The position numbers were made by a program, and so were the translations under genes. A stretch of DNA of 64,000 bases from Haematobia irritans (Eukaryota; Arthropoda; Insecta; Diptera; Muscidae): positions 66,872,669-66,936,668 of the forward strand of contig NC_134397.1 of the NCBI RefSeq assembly GCF_050003625.1, in the 5' to 3' direction. Below, piece after piece: positions 41,922 to 53,915 of this stretch. The notes below the pieces were generated by a model. It saw only the letters and a list, made by a program, of their open reading frames with translations. It did no database searches and had not been told where the DNA came from. The first letter of the stretch is position 1. The number at the start of each line of letters is the position of its first letter.

Positions 41922-42426
41922 ATAATGTCTTGAGGCCAAAGATTTCATATCCTTAAAATACAAATGCATAAACTGCTTAGCATAGAAGTCTTATTTCTCT
42001 GATGTAAGTATTCTTCCTTATCCAAAAGTCAATAATCTTTTCCATGACTTCGCTTTATTTTTATAATTAATTGATTCGACTTAAAATTGTGTATCCTAAC
42101 ATGAAAGATTATTTTGTTTGTCTAAGGTCAACTTTAATAGTTCAGAAAAATTCTTTAAATTTGTTAACTTTTTTGTATCTTGACTACAAAGCAAAGCAAT
42201 ATTTTATTTTAAAGACGGTTTTACTTGAAACATTGCCTAAATTCGACTTGAAGTCGAGTCTGAATTTGGGTATTTATGTTGTCGTTTACACGTTTTTGTA
42301 AGACTTTGATAGCACGAATAAATAATAATATTTTTGGTTTTAGAATCAAGTATGCAAAATTCATATTTAAAAGAAATTATTAGTGTAAAGATAAAGTGGA
42401 ACAGGACATGTTTTTTGTTTTCAGTG
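41922..42426 (-). repeat. CACTGAAAAA-family MITE, right terminus intact
   Basis: Contains GCTTAGCATAGAAGTCTTAT, TGATTCGACTTAAAATTG, GACTACAAAGCAAAGC and ends GTTTTCAGTG|TA. The DINE at 40427-41918 adjoins its left side; the missing part was not identified beyond it. Confidence 0.55.
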
Positions 42427-42428
42427 TA

Positions 42429-43440
42429 TCATGTATTTTTTTAATTTATTACGTTTTTTTGATATTATATATATTTTTGTGATATTATTTTCTGGGCCGC
42501 TTTGCTCGCACCATAGATAAAAGATAAACTAAGTGATTTATTTTCGTTTCACCCTAATATACATCGCATATATAAATATTTCAATATTTGAAAAACACGT
42601 AAATCACAGAACAAAAGAATTTATGTGTCCATGAGAATAAAAGTGTCAAAGCCAAAATAACACAACGCTTTTTTTTGAGTCTACTCACACAAGATTCCCT
42701 AGCACACACACATACGCGCGTATACTTAACTATTCTCGTAGAGCAACCAACCCCACTTACTATCGACGTCAACAAGGACCATTACCGTAGTTGCAGTAGC
42801 AAACGAGAACGTCACTTTAAAGTATTTTCTTGTTTTGTTTTTTCTTTCCGTTGAATGCAATGCCACCTTTACGCCTTGTGCCTACTTTAGTTTCCGGACT
42901 AGGAGCCTTCTGCCTGTTGTTGACTAGCGACTGAATGACGTTATTCTGCAATAGAGGATAGGATATAACCAGGACGACAACTGCTGGTTTATGATAAAAA
43001 CCACAACAGACGTTTGTTTTTTCCCTTTTTGTGTGGCAACCAGCACGCTATGCTTCTATACCACTGCCATCATAATCTTCATCATCAACAACAACACAAC
43101 AACCCACTTGTTGATGTTGTTTTGACATCAACAACACAGCAAAAATTGATTTAAATGGAAAAGCAAATACACTCACTAACTGACGTATTCCCATTCAACG
43201 CATGTGTGTGTGTGTTTGTATGGACTAGAGAGATAGAGAGGGAGAGAAGGCGAGTATTTAATAGTGCTAACGCACACAATTGTATGCATAGCTTCTTTGC
43301 TCTATTACCATCTCACATCACCCAAGCTATGCAATATTTGTACGATTCTCGTTAGTTTTGAATATTAAGAGATTTTCATTTCATGCTAAATCTATAAGGA
43401 AATGATGTAAATCAAATATAACTTTTTCAGTATTCGACTT
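42429..43440. other. Intergenic with simple repeats
   Basis: No gene recognised. Contains CACACACACATACGCGCG (42703-42720), a CATCAACAACAACACAAC cluster with inverted GTTGATGTTG (43085-43135), GTGTGTGTGTGTTTG and GAGAGATAGAGAGGGAGAG (43204-43246). Texture like intron or regulatory DNA; unproven. Confidence 0.4.
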
Positions 43441-43925
43441 TAGTGATTCTAAATTCCAAGTCATTTACACCCATATGAACACAGAGGCCACAGAGGTACT
43501 CCGATTTACATGAAGTTTTGTACAGGGAGTAGAACCAATATTCCTATTATGCATGCCAAATTTGATTGACATCGGTTCAGTTTTATATATAGCTCCCATA
43601 TATATCTTTCGCCCGATTTAGATTCATATAACCACGGAGACCAATGTTTCACTCCGAATATTTTGAAATTGTGCACAGAGAGTACAACTAACATATTAGC
43701 AAAGTATATCAAAGTGTATCAAAGTTGGTCAAAATCGGTTTAGATTGAGACAAAGCCACCATATATATGTTCTTCCGTTTTAGGCAAATATGGCCAAAAT
43801 ACACATATTTACATTTTTAAATCGCCACTGTTAAGTGCAAACATTACTCAAATTTTCCCATACTTCTAATACATCGATCTATCGACAGATAAATCGTATT
43901 TGCACACCTAATTGTTTTTCTGAAA
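43441..43925 (+). repeat. DINE type C internal fragment
   Basis: About three diverged ~150-bp subrepeats of type C (CATATAGCTCCCATATATAT CTTTCGCCCG-like; 'TGTACAGGGAGTAGAACCAA'). No termini. Similar to 60240-60600 and the array at 60.7-64 kb. Confidence 0.65.
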
Positions 43926-44229
43926 AACCTACAGAATCTAGACCCCAAACCTATTTATGGTCCTAAAAACCTACAGATTTCCAATTTCAAGCAAATCGGA
44001 TAAAAACTTCTGTTTCTATAAGCCCAAGAAGTAAAATCGTGAGATCGGTATATATAGGGGTTGTTCCAAAACATGGACCGATATTCATCATTTTCAGAAC
44101 ACCTCTTTATGGTCGTAATTTCTCCCTGATTAAAAATATATCTACTTAGTCGGAAACCGATATTTCAATATGTTACAAACGGAATGACAAACTTATTATA
44201 TCACCCATCACCCCATGATGGTGGGTATA
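43926..44229 (-). repeat. DINE type B terminal fragment
   Basis: Subrepeat text TATTTATGGTCCTAAAAACC and CAAATCGGATAAAAACTTCT, then the terminal ACCCCATGATGGTGGGTATA. (CAGA)n and the stem-loop end are missing. Confidence 0.65.
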
Positions 44230-44291
44230 CAAAAAGCTGAAAAAATAGGCTAGTACTCATTTTGAGGGTATCACACCGTTGTTTTAAATCT

Positions 44292-45624
44292 TATACCCTC
44301 CATCATAGGATGATGGAGGGTATAAAAAGGTATTAACTTTGTCATTCCTTTTGTAACACATCGAAATATTGCTCTCAGGTATATATATTCTGGGTCGTAG
44401 TGAAATTCTGAGTCGATCTAAGCGTGTACGTCCGTCCGTCCGTCTTTTGAAATCACGCTAACTTCCGTACGAAAAAAGCTATCGACTTGAAACTTGGAAC
44501 AAGTAGTTGTTATTGATGTAGGTCGGATGGTTTTGCAAATCGGCCCACTTTTACGTACAGCCCCCATATAAACGGACCCCCAGATTTGGCTTGCCTCTAA
44601 GAGAAGGGTTAAAATTTGGTGTTAGTATATGGTCTCTAACAACCATGCCAGAATTGGTCCATATCGGTCCATAATTATATATAGCCCCCATATAAACCGT
44701 TCTCCAGATTTGACCTCCGGAGCCTCTGGTTCAAATTTGGAACGTGATGTTAGTATATGGCCGCTAACAACCATACCAAAATTGGTCCATATCGGTCTAT
44801 CGGTTAGGTTAGGTTAAAGTGGCAGCCCAATTAAATTTCAGACTCACTTAGACTATTCAGTCCATTTTTTATATATAGCCGACCCCAATCACACAAAAAA
44901 GGGTCCATATCGATTCATAATCATGTTTGCCACTCGAGCCAAAAATAATCTACCAAAATTGTATTTCTATAGAAAATTTTGTCAACATTTTATTTCTATA
45001 GAAAATTTTTTAAAATTTTGTTTCTATAGAAAATTTTGTTAAAATTTCATTTTTATAGAAAATTTTGTAAAAATTTTATTTCTACAGTAAATTTTGTTAA
45101 AATTAAATTTTTATAGAAAATTTTGTAAAAAATTAAATTTTTATAGAAAATTTTGTTAAAATTAAATTTTTATAGAAAATTTTGTAAAAATTTTATTTCT
45201 ACAGTAAATTTTGTCTAAATTTTATTTTTATAGAAAATTTTGTAAAAATTTTATTTCTATAAAAAATTTTGTCAAAATTTTATTTCTATAAAAAATTTTG
45301 TCGAAATTTTATTTTTATAGAAAATTGTGTTAAAATTTTATTTCTATAGAAAATTTTGTCAATTTTTTTTTGAAAATTTTGTCAAACTGAATTATATACT
45401 TATTTAATCGGTCTTTTTTAATTTAATATATACCACGTATGGATTTACTTACAATTTGGAAGACGGTGTTAGGAGGTTTTAAGATACCTTGCCATCGGCA
45501 AGCGTTACCGCAACCCAAGTAATTCGATTGTGGATGGCAGTGTTTAGAAAAAGTTTCTACGCCATCCATGGTAGAGGGTACATAAGTTTCGGCCTAGCCG
45601 AACTTACAGTCGCATATAGTTGTT
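44292..45624 (+). mobile_element. DINE-1/Helentron-like element, type A
   Basis: Left end TATACCCTCCATCATAGGAT with an added hairpin partner GATGGAGGGTATA, then TTTGTAACACATCGAAATAT, (GTCC)n at 44430-44443, three ~150-bp subrepeats, a 29-bp array at 44935-45375, and the 3' block CCATCGGCAAGCGTTACCGC ending CTTACAGTCGCATATAGTTG TT. A 68-bp LINE/SINE tail fragment (44803-44870) interrupts the subrepeats. Confidence 0.82.
44803..44870 (-). repeat. LINE/SINE 3'-tail fragment
   Basis: GGTTAGGTTAGGTTAAAGTG GCAGCCCAATT and CTTAGACTATTCAGTCCATT are the reverse complement of the common 3' tail, with the TTAAAG spelling of the LOA-type LINE rather than the SINE. Likely an extremely 5'-truncated LINE insertion into the DINE. 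Confidence 0.68.
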
Positions 45625-45795
45625 GAACCTGCATTAATACCAACTATTTGTTCCAAGTTTCAAGACAATAGCTTATTTCGTTCGGAGTGATTTCAACAGA
45701 CCGACGGACCACACAAGATCGACTCAGAATTTCCCGACGACCAAGTATATATACACTTTATGGGATCTGAGACTAATATTTCAAACCGAACGACA
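45625..45795 (-). repeat. DINE type A 5'-part fragment
   Basis: Contains AAGTTTCAAGACAATAGCTT, GACCGACGGACC, AAGATCGACTCAGAATTTC and TATATATACACTTTATGGG, the conserved core of type A in minus orientation, without the final GGGTATA end. Confidence 0.62.
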
Positions 45796-45799
45796 TATC

Positions 45800-46470
45800 C
45801 GTTTCCAAAGATTTTGTGTTTTCACTAATGATTTTGGTATCGATTTTGAAACTAGAAGTAAAGATTTGTAACATAAAATTATTTTTTTTAACCCTTTACA
45901 CTCCTTGGATAAGTGTCCTTTCCGCGTGCGGATTATTATAGCGGATTATGGAAATATTTTATTTTTATTATTATCTTTTAAAAACATACATTTCGTTCCT
46001 GTAATGGATAAATAAAAGTTTCAAAAAAATATCCAATAACTAAAGGAATAAAAATTACGTTTTAAAATCAATGTTGGGTCAAATTGACCCAAGGAGTGCA
46101 CAAAGGTTGAATTTAAGTTTTGCGTATGTGATTGTAGGGAGCAATTTATAATTTATTCGTTTTTCATATTTTTCTTCATATGCTATTAAAGCCCTTTAAA
46201 AACGTGTAAACGACCACAAAAGTTGTGAGATTTAGTCTCGACTTCAAACAGAAATTATGTATGTTTCAGACAAAAATCGTCGATAATGTGGTGAAAAACG
46301 TCTTATATTTTTAAACGCGGTTTAGCTTTGTAGCCAAGCTACAAAAAGTCAACTTTAAATTTGTTCGGGTTCACTAATTTTGAAGATATTTTCAGAAGTT
46401 TTAAAGTCAAGTTGACTTTAGTAAAAAGAAAATTTCTTTCATGTTAGGAAACCCAATATCAAAATCTGTA
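45800..46470 (+). repeat. CACTGAAAAA-family MITE copy, split by a TTAA element
   Basis: Flanking parts (AAAGATTTTGTGTTTTCACT before, GGGAGCAATTTATAATTTATTC and AAGTCAAGTTGACTTTAG after) follow the order of 48553-49139. The piggyBac-like MITE at 45892-46106 lies between. Termini not exact. Confidence 0.55.
45892..46106. mobile_element. Second piggyBac-like MITE
   Basis: A 215-bp insert following TTAA (45888-45891), with TTGA on the right (46107-46110), a one-base change from TTAA. Terminal inverted repeats: left CCCTTTACACTCCTTGG, right (reverse complement) CCTTTGTGCACTCCTTGG. Inner GGGTCAAATTGACCC is a perfect palindrome. Non-coding. Confidence 0.7.
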
Positions 46471-46787
46471 TTCGATCATAGACAATATATTCGGAACACC
46501 TATTTATGGTCCTAAGAAACCTCAGGAAAATTGGATTAAAACTACGTTTTCTGGAAGCTCAAGAAGTAAAATCGGGACACCGGTCTATATTGGAGCTATA
46601 GAAAACCATGGACCGATACACACCATATTCGGCACACTTATTAGGGTCTTAAAGTACCTCTAGATTTCTAATTTCAGGGAAAGCGCATAGAAAATTCAAT
46701 TTCTAGAAGCCCAAGAAGTAAAATCGTGGGATCGGTCTATATGGGGACTATACCAAAACATTGACCAATACACCCCTCCAATTTCAG

Positions 46788-48146
46788 CAGCGTTGTCAGA
46801 ATTGTTTCACCAAAAACCGCTAGATTTGCCCAAAAAAATAGCTAAAAAAGCTAAAAAATTCTAAAAAATAGCTAGAAGAAAGCTAAATTCTTTTGTATCA
46901 AAAGTCACATTTTTGATTGAAATTTAACAAACTTAAAGGCTTTATTTAACTTACAATGCATATTATTTTCATTTGCATTGCATATTAGCTCTGTTTGCGT
47001 ATTTGATACATTTTGATTACTATCACAAATTTTTTACTGGAAGTCCTTCGTTTTGTGGGAGCTACCTTCCCAACACCTCTATTTTATTTACTTGTTATTT
47101 TAAAATATTAAATGATCTGAGCATGCTTTGGATTTGGTAAAAAAAATGATTTGTCATTTTTTTAAATAAAATTTTAGTTTGGTTTTGAAATTGTGAAAAA
47201 TTCGAAATACATTACTTTTATTTAAATTGTAGAAAATACCTATAGTTTACATTTCCCAGTAAAAACATTTTCCTTTTCTTCATGAGCTATCAAAGTGCTT
47301 TAAAAACGTGCTAACGCCAACTTAAATTTCCAAATTCAGACTCGACTTCAAGTAGAAATTATTGTATACATACGTTTTTAAAATAAAGTGTTGAAAAACA
47401 TCTTCTATTTTTGAACGCTATTTTGGTTTGTGGTTAAGATGCAAAAACTCCTCACATTTAAAGACTATTTCATTAATTCTTCCTTCTTTCATGAAAACAT
47501 ACCCATTTTTAAGTTAAATCACTTAATTATAAGGACAAAACGACTTTATCGTCTTTTGGACAAGGAAAACAGTTTATATAAAAGAAATTCACCAATGGTA
47601 TTATAACCAAAATTCGCGTTCGTATTTTAAGGAGACGACAATATTTTTTCAGTGCACAAAGCTATTCACATCTACTATTTTAATTTAGTAATATCGTAAT
47701 AACTTTAGAATATTATAATAACATAAAAAGGATAAACGAGTCAAATGATAATATTCCCAATAATTTACTGACAGTTTATCTAACAAATTTGTATGGTAAA
47801 AGTAGATTTAAAGTTTACGATAACTTTTTATGTATATAATGAAAAAACTTTACAACAAGGTGTATTTGCTACAAAAATGCCCGCATAATGGCTGGACTCA
47901 TTATTAATGTTTCAACTGAGCTTTGAAATATGTGGAAACCCTTATACTTGCAGCAAGGCTTAGATAAAAACGCCGATTTATCCATATTTCAATAGAAACA
48001 TGTCGAAAATAAAAAAAGCCAAAAATAGCTAAAAGGGTCATGAAAAAAAGCCAGAAAAAAGCTAAAAGCTAAATGCATTTTTTCCCCGCTAAACGTCTTC
48101 AAAAAAAGCCAAATCTAGCGGGAAAAAAGCTAAATTGGCAACGCTG
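46788..48146. mobile_element. Non-autonomous hAT element, 1,359 bp
   Basis: Flanked by a perfect 8-bp duplication AATTTCAG (46780-46787 and 48147-48154). Terminal inverted repeats CAGCGTTGTCA and CAGCGTTGCCA, with the hAT-like CAG start. Both ends carry many copies of AAAAAGCTA/GCTAAAA and a CCGCTAGATTTG motif near each terminus, like subterminal transposase-binding repeats of hAT elements. No transposase frame. It contains a nested MITE at about 47250-47655. Confidence 0.88.
47250..47655. repeat. MITE nested in the hAT element
   Basis: Shares ATCAAAGTGCTTTAAAAACG, CTCGACTTCAAG, AAATAAAGTGTTGAAAAAC and 'AAATCACTTAATTATAAGGA' with the CACTGAAAAA family, ending TTTTTTCAGTG. The left boundary is uncertain (CCCAGTAAAAAC near 47257). 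Confidence 0.55.
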
Positions 48147-48177
48147 AATTTCAGGCAAATCGGATAGAAAATAGGAG

Positions 48178-48240
48178 CGATTTTTTTCTCATGAGCGGGA
48201 GCGTAGCGGAGCGAAAAAATTGACCGCTCCGGATCCCTGC
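48178..48240. repeat. Possible terminal fragment of a second hAT-like element
   Basis: Reverse complement begins CAGGGATCCGGAGCGGTCAA and continues TTCGCTCCGCTACGCTCCCG. A CAGGGAT start with subterminal GAGCGG repeats resembles hAT ends, but no partner end was found. Confidence 0.3.
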
Positions 48241-48552
48241 ACGAGGTCTACTTTTTTACTAACTAACGCCTAATTTGCATGTTGCAAATGATACTCCTTT
48301 TACTGGCATCCCTTCTCATTTAGATGTCAATATTGAAAAAATAGATTTTTGTTTCTTCTATAATACCACAATCAATTGTTATGTGATGATGTAAGTGCTT
48401 CTACTAGTTCCACATCCGGTAACAGCTTTTTGTAGTATATGGAGCCGATGAATGAGTGCCCAGGATTTGGAAAGTTGTCGAATGTATTTTGTTTTCACTA
48501 TGGGTTCCTTGAATAAACACTGAATGCAACCGAAAGCCACAATCAAAACTTA

Positions 48553-49139
48553 CACTGAAAAAAGCATCGCAGGTTCCGAATATTTTGTCTTTACATTAAT
48601 GATTTTCGTATTGACTTGGAGTCAAAGACTAAGGCTACATTTAAGATATAATTCTCTTTTAAATACAAGTTTTGTGTACTGGATATTAGGAAATTTGGAT
48701 TTATTCGTTTTTTTTCTGTTTGTTTCAGCTAATGCGCTATCAAAGTCCTTTTAATTTTCCAAATTAAGACTCGACTTCAAGAAAAATTATGCTATGTTTC
48801 AAGTAAAAATCGTCTTTGAAATTAATTATTGGAAAACTTCTTCTATTTTAAACGATTTTTTGCTTCGTAGTCAAGATGCAAAAAAAAAAACAACAAGTTA
48901 CATAAAGTTTGAAGAATGTTTCAGAATTATTAAAGCCAAGTTGACCTTAGTCAAACAAATATTTCTTTTATGCAAAGATACCCATTTTTAAGTCGAATCA
49001 CTTAATTATAAGGACAAAATGAATTCATTGAAAAGTTTATCGACTTATATCAGAGAAATGTGTCTTCTATGTTAAGCAAAACATGTAAATATTCGTACTT
49101 TAAGGATAAGATATCTTTGCCATATTTTTTTTTTTAGTG
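48553..49139 (+). mobile_element. CACTGAAAAA MITE, reference copy
   Basis: A 587-bp element bounded by TA (48551-48552 and 49140-49141). Ends: CACTGAAAAAAGCATCGC on the left and, reverse-complemented, CACTAAAAAAAAAAATATGG on the right. No coding capacity. Related copies occur at least six more times in this window. TA duplications fit a Tc1/mariner-related origin. Confidence 0.7.
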
Positions 49140-49141
49140 TA

Positions 49142-49984
49142 CTACTACAACTTCCCCACATCTATGGATATGGCAATGGCTACATGAGTCTCTTCGTGAC
49201 ATTGGTTGTGACAGTAGCTACTATGGCCAGATGACTGCAGCAAGGTCCTTTCAAGTTATTTTGTTACATTACAGAATTTGTTTTGGTTTTTGCTTTTCTT
49301 CAGCTTCCCAGCTTGAGAGCGTTTACAATTGTTCTTGAGAATAATGAAGGAAAAAACCTAAGAGAAAAAATAAATAAAATAGGAATAAAAAAATACAACA
49401 ATAAAATGAATGAAAGTTAAGGTTAGCATCAATGCTAATGCATCATTGCTAGGAAATTTAATGCTCTCACTCTGTATCCATGAAATTTCTCAGACATCAG
49501 CTTAAGGACAAAGTTTTCACTTTCATTTTTCATGTGTAAAGTGGTTTCCTTGAAAGGTCTTTAATTTGATTTTATGTTACAAAATTTTGAACTTTCACAT
49601 TGTGTTCATTAGTTTTTGGAGCAACAATATACGAAATTGAGTGTGAGTTTTTCTATAGTTTTTATAACATCTTTGTGGTGGTTGATTGATGTTGATGCCA
49701 TTAATAATAAATTTAAATAAGTTTTTGTTTTGGGAGGGGACAAAGGACAATAAAATTAGCTAGAGAAATAATATTAGGAAATTTTTAAGAGTTCCATTGC
49801 ATATTCTTCATTAGGTGTAATGGAATATAAAAATATTATAAATATAATATACAAATATTGAAAACTGTAAATGTACAAATTATGTATACAAATATATTGA
49901 TATTCCGCTCCAAGAAGTACTTGATTGATTCTCTATCGTCTGCATTGTGACCACTCAAATTAAACTTCATTCCTACCATGTTTT
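49142..49984. other. Intergenic, nothing recognised
   Basis: About 840 bp of AT-rich sequence with no supported gene or repeat family. Confidence 0.4.
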
Positions 49985-52900
49985 GCAAACTTCTACATCT
50001 ATAGAAAATTTTATTTCTACAGAAAATTTTGTCAACATTTTATTTTTATAGACAATTTGGCCAAAATTTTATTTCGTTAGAGAATTTTCTAAAAATTTTA
50101 TTTCTATAGGAAATTTTGCCAAATTTTTGTTTTATAGAAAATTTTGCCAAAATTTTATTTCTATAATAATTTTTGTCAGAGCTTTTAATTTGTCAAAACT
50201 GTTAATTTAAATTTTTAAGAAAATTTTGTCAAAATTTTATTTCTATAGAAAATTTTGTCCAAATTTTACTTCTATAGAAAATTTTGTTTCTATAGAAAAT
50301 TTTGTCTATATTTTATTTTTATAGACAATTTTGTCAAAATTTTATTTCTATACAAAATTTTGGTAAAAAATGTATTTCTATAGAAAATTTTGTCAAAATT
50401 TTTGTTTTATTGAAAATTTTGTCAAAATTTTATTTCGACAGAAAATTTTGCTAAAAATTTTATTTTTAAAAAAATTTTGTCAAAACTCTATTTCTATAGA
50501 AAATTTCGTCATGATTTTATTTCTATAGAAAATTCTGTCAAGATTTTAATTCTATAGAAAATTTTGTATAGATTTTATTTCGATAGAAAATTTTGCTAAA
50601 AAATTTATTTCTATAGAAAATTTTGCTAAAAAATTTATTTCTATAGAAAATTTTGTAAAAAGATGCGACGTCTTTAAAATAATGACAATTTTTGGAAACT
50701 ATCTAGGCTCTATAAAATTAAAATTACTATACAGATCTCACTCATCGAATTTTCGTAGAATTTTCGAAATAAAGTTTTTTTTCAAAACTTTATTTCGATA
50801 GAAAACTTTACTAAAAATTTCTTTCTATAGAAAATTTTGTCAAAATTTTAGTTCTATAGAAAATTTTATTTCTACAGAAAATTTTGTCAACATTTTATTT
50901 TTATAGACAATTTGGTCAAAATTTTATTTCGTTAGAGAATTTTCTAAAAATGTTATTTCTATAGGAAATTTTGCAAATGTTTGTTTTATAGAAAATTTTG
51001 TCAAAATTTTATTTCTATAATAATTTTTGTCAAAACTTTTAATTTGTCAAAACTTTTAATTTAAATTTTTAAGAAAATTTTGTCAAAATTTTATTTCTAT
51101 AGAAGTTTTTGTCCAAATTTTATTTCTATAGAAAATTTTGTCAACATTTTGTTTCTATAGAAAATTTTGTCAGCATTTTATTTTTATAGACAATTTTGTC
51201 AAAATGTTATTTCTATAGAAAATTTTGCTAAAAATTTTATTTCTATAGAAAATTTTGTCAAAATTTTGTTTTATGGAAAATGTTGTCAAATTTTATTTCT
51301 AAAATAATTTTTGTCGAAATTTTATTTCGATAGAAATAAAATTTCTATAGAAATAACATTTTGACAATTTTGTCAAAATGTTATTTCTATAGAAAATTTT
51401 GCTAAAAATTTTATTTCTATAGAAAATTTTGTCAAAATTTTGTTTTATAGAAAATGTTGTCAAATTTTATTTCTAAAATAATTTTTGTCGAAATTTTATT
51501 TTCAAGAAAATTTTGCTAAAAATTTTATTTTTAAGAAAATTTTGTCAAAATTTTATTTCTATAGAAAATTTTGTCATGAGTTTATTTCTATAGAAAATTC
51601 TGTCAAGATTTATTTCTATAGAAAATTTTTCTAAAAAAATTATTTCTATAGAAAATTTTGCTAAAAAATTTATTTCTATAGAAATTTTTTTAAAAATATT
51701 ATTTCTATAGATTTTTTTTCTTCAAAATTTTATATCTTTATTTCTATAGAAAATTTTGTCAAAATGTTATTTCTAAAGAAAATTTTGTCAAAATTTCATT
51801 TTTATAGAAAATTTATTTCTATTGAAAAATGTGTAAACATTTTATTTCTATAGAAAATTTTGTAAAAGTTTTGTTTGTTATTGTTGGCTTCTCTTCAATC
51901 GTTATTGTTGTTTTTTTGTTTTTTTGATCTCAGCTTAAAGCCATGCATTGACTAAACTACAAGTGTAGCTTAACCAACAGAGGAAAAGTATGCTTGTCAA
52001 ATTTATTTGGGCAAAGCCCTATAGACTGCAAGATGGTTGGATGTACGGCTGTTTCGGAATTACCACATTCCTCATCAGCATCCTCTACTTGCAGCAAAAC
52101 TATCAACCAATTATCAGAATAAATTCGGGTAATTCACTCAACCCAACGTGAACTACACTTGAACCTCCCGAAAAAGGGTTTGATAGTCGGCTACTGCCTA
52201 AACAAATTTGCCAGCATATCTCTTTTCCTTTGCCAAACTCAAATCATCGATTTATATGTATTTGGCTGGGTTTGTTTTTGAGCGTGCTTCCTCTATCTTC
52301 ATTCGTTTTGTTTGTTATTGTTGGCTTCTCTTCAATCGTTATTGTTGTTTTTTTGTTTTTTGATCTAATTTCTTAATTTCTATAGATTTTTTTTTCAAAA
52401 TTTTATATCTATAGAAAATTTTGCCAAAACTTTATTTCTTTAGAAAATTTTGTCAAAATGTTATTTCTATAGAAAATTTTGTCAAAATTTTATTTTTATG
52501 GGAAATTTTATTTCTATAGAAAATTTTGCAAAAACTGTATTTTTATAGAAAAGTTTGTAAAAATTTTATTTCTAAAGAAAATTTTGTCAAAATTTATTTC
52601 TAAAGAAAATTTTGAGACAATTTTATTTTTGAAGAAAATTTTGTCAATTTTTTATTTCTATAGAAAATTTTGCTAAAAATTTTATTTCTATCGAAAATTT
52701 TGCTAAAAATTTTATTTCTATGGAAAATTTTGTCAAAATTTTATTTCTATAGAAAATTTTGTCAAAATTTTATTTCTATAGAAAATTTTGTCAAAATTTT
52801 ATTTCTATAGAAAATTTTGCTAAAAATTGTATTTCTATAAGAAATTTTGTCAAAATTGTTGTTTTGTAGCAAATTTTGTCAAAATTTTGTTTCTATAATA

Positions 52901-53760
52901 ATTTTTATCAAAATTTTATTTCGGTAGAAAATTTTGCTAAAATTTTATTCCTATAGAAAATTTTGTTCTAAGAAGACTTTGTCAAAATTTTAGTTCTATA
53001 GGAAATTTTGTCAAGATTTTATTTCTATAGGAAATTGTGTCAAAATTTTTCTTCTATACAAAATTTTGTCAAAATTTTATTTCTATAAAATGTTATTGGT
53101 TAAGCTACACTTGTAGTTTAGTCAATGCATGGTTTTATGCATGGTTTTTTTTACAATTTTGTCAAAATTTTAATTCTATAGAAATTTTTGTTAAAAATTT
53201 TATTTCGACTGAAAATTTTCTTAAAATTTTGTTTCTATAGATATAAAATTTTTCAAAATTTTATATATATAGAAAATTTGTCAACATTTGATTTCTACAT
53301 AATTTTTGTCAAAATTTTATTTCTGTAGAAATGTTTGCTAAAAATTTTATTTCTATAGAAAATTTTGTCAAAATTTTATTTCTATATAAAGTTTTGTAAA
53401 AATTTTATTTATATAGTCAAAATTGTACACCTATAGAAAATTTTTGCAAAATTGTATATCTATAGTAAATTTTGTCAAAATTTCTATTCTATAGAAGATT
53501 TTGCTAAACATTTTATTTCGATAGAAAATTTTGCTTAAAATTTTATTGCTATAGAAAATTTTGTCAAAATTTTATTTCTATAGAAAATGTTGTTAAAATT
53601 TTATTTCCATAGAACATTTTGCTAAAAATGTTATTTCTATAGAAAAATGTGTTAATATTTTATTTCTATAGAAAATTTTGTTAAAACTTTATTTCCATAG
53701 TAAATTTTGTCAAAATTTTATTTATGTAGGAAAAATTCCCAAATTTTAATTGTATAGAAT
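49985..53760 (+). repeat. Large 29-bp minisatellite with internal duplications
   Basis: Units TATAGAAAATTTTGTCAAAA TTTTATTTC, in three stretches: 49985-51867, 52370-53090, 53150-53760. A block is duplicated about 856 bp apart (marker TTTATAGACAATTTGG near 50046 and 50902, followed by CGTTAGAGAATTTTCT). A further short block repeats near 51190 and 51367 (GTCAAAATGTTATTTC). A 0.5-kb non-minisatellite element interrupts it at 51868-52366. Confidence 0.92.
51868..52366. mobile_element. Unclassified insert with 62-bp terminal direct repeats
   Basis: Direct repeats at 51868-51930 and 52305-52366 (GTTTTGTTTGTTATTGTTGG ... TTTGATCT) differ by one T. They flank 374 bp of unique sequence with higher GC than the surrounding array (for example CAACCCAACGTGAACTACAC). 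A reverse fragment of the interior (AAGCTACACTTGTAG, TAGTCAATGCATGG) lies at 53093-53140, so the sequence is itself repetitive. Direct repeats suggest a small LTR-type (TRIM) element or a tandem-duplicated unit. No RT or gag frame. Confidence 0.5.
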
Positions 53761-53789
53761 ATTTGTGAAGTACCTTTTAATTGGAGACG

Positions 53790-53915
53790 AATGGTTTGCA
53801 AATTCTACAAAAAACATCGAAAATTCCACCAATCTACCAAAACATTAAAAAATCTACCATATTTGGTACAAACGGAATTAGTATACCCTGCATCCTATGG
53901 TGAAGGGTATAGAAA
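53790..53915 (-). repeat. DINE terminal fragment beside minisatellite edge
   Basis: GGTACAAACGGAATTAGTAT ACCC and CATCCTATGGTGAAGGGTAT are a DINE type A end. It follows decayed 'AATCTACCAAAACATT' array-leader sequence. Confidence 0.55.

Larger units (their letters stand above)
46471..48170 (-). repeat. DINE type B fragment split by a hAT element
   Basis: Left part 46471-46787 holds type B subrepeats (TATTTATGGTCCTAAGAAAC; AAGAAGTAAAATCGGGACAC CGG). The right part resumes with CAGGCAAATCGGATAGAAAA at 48152-48171. The hAT at 46788-48146 separates them. Confidence 0.65.
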
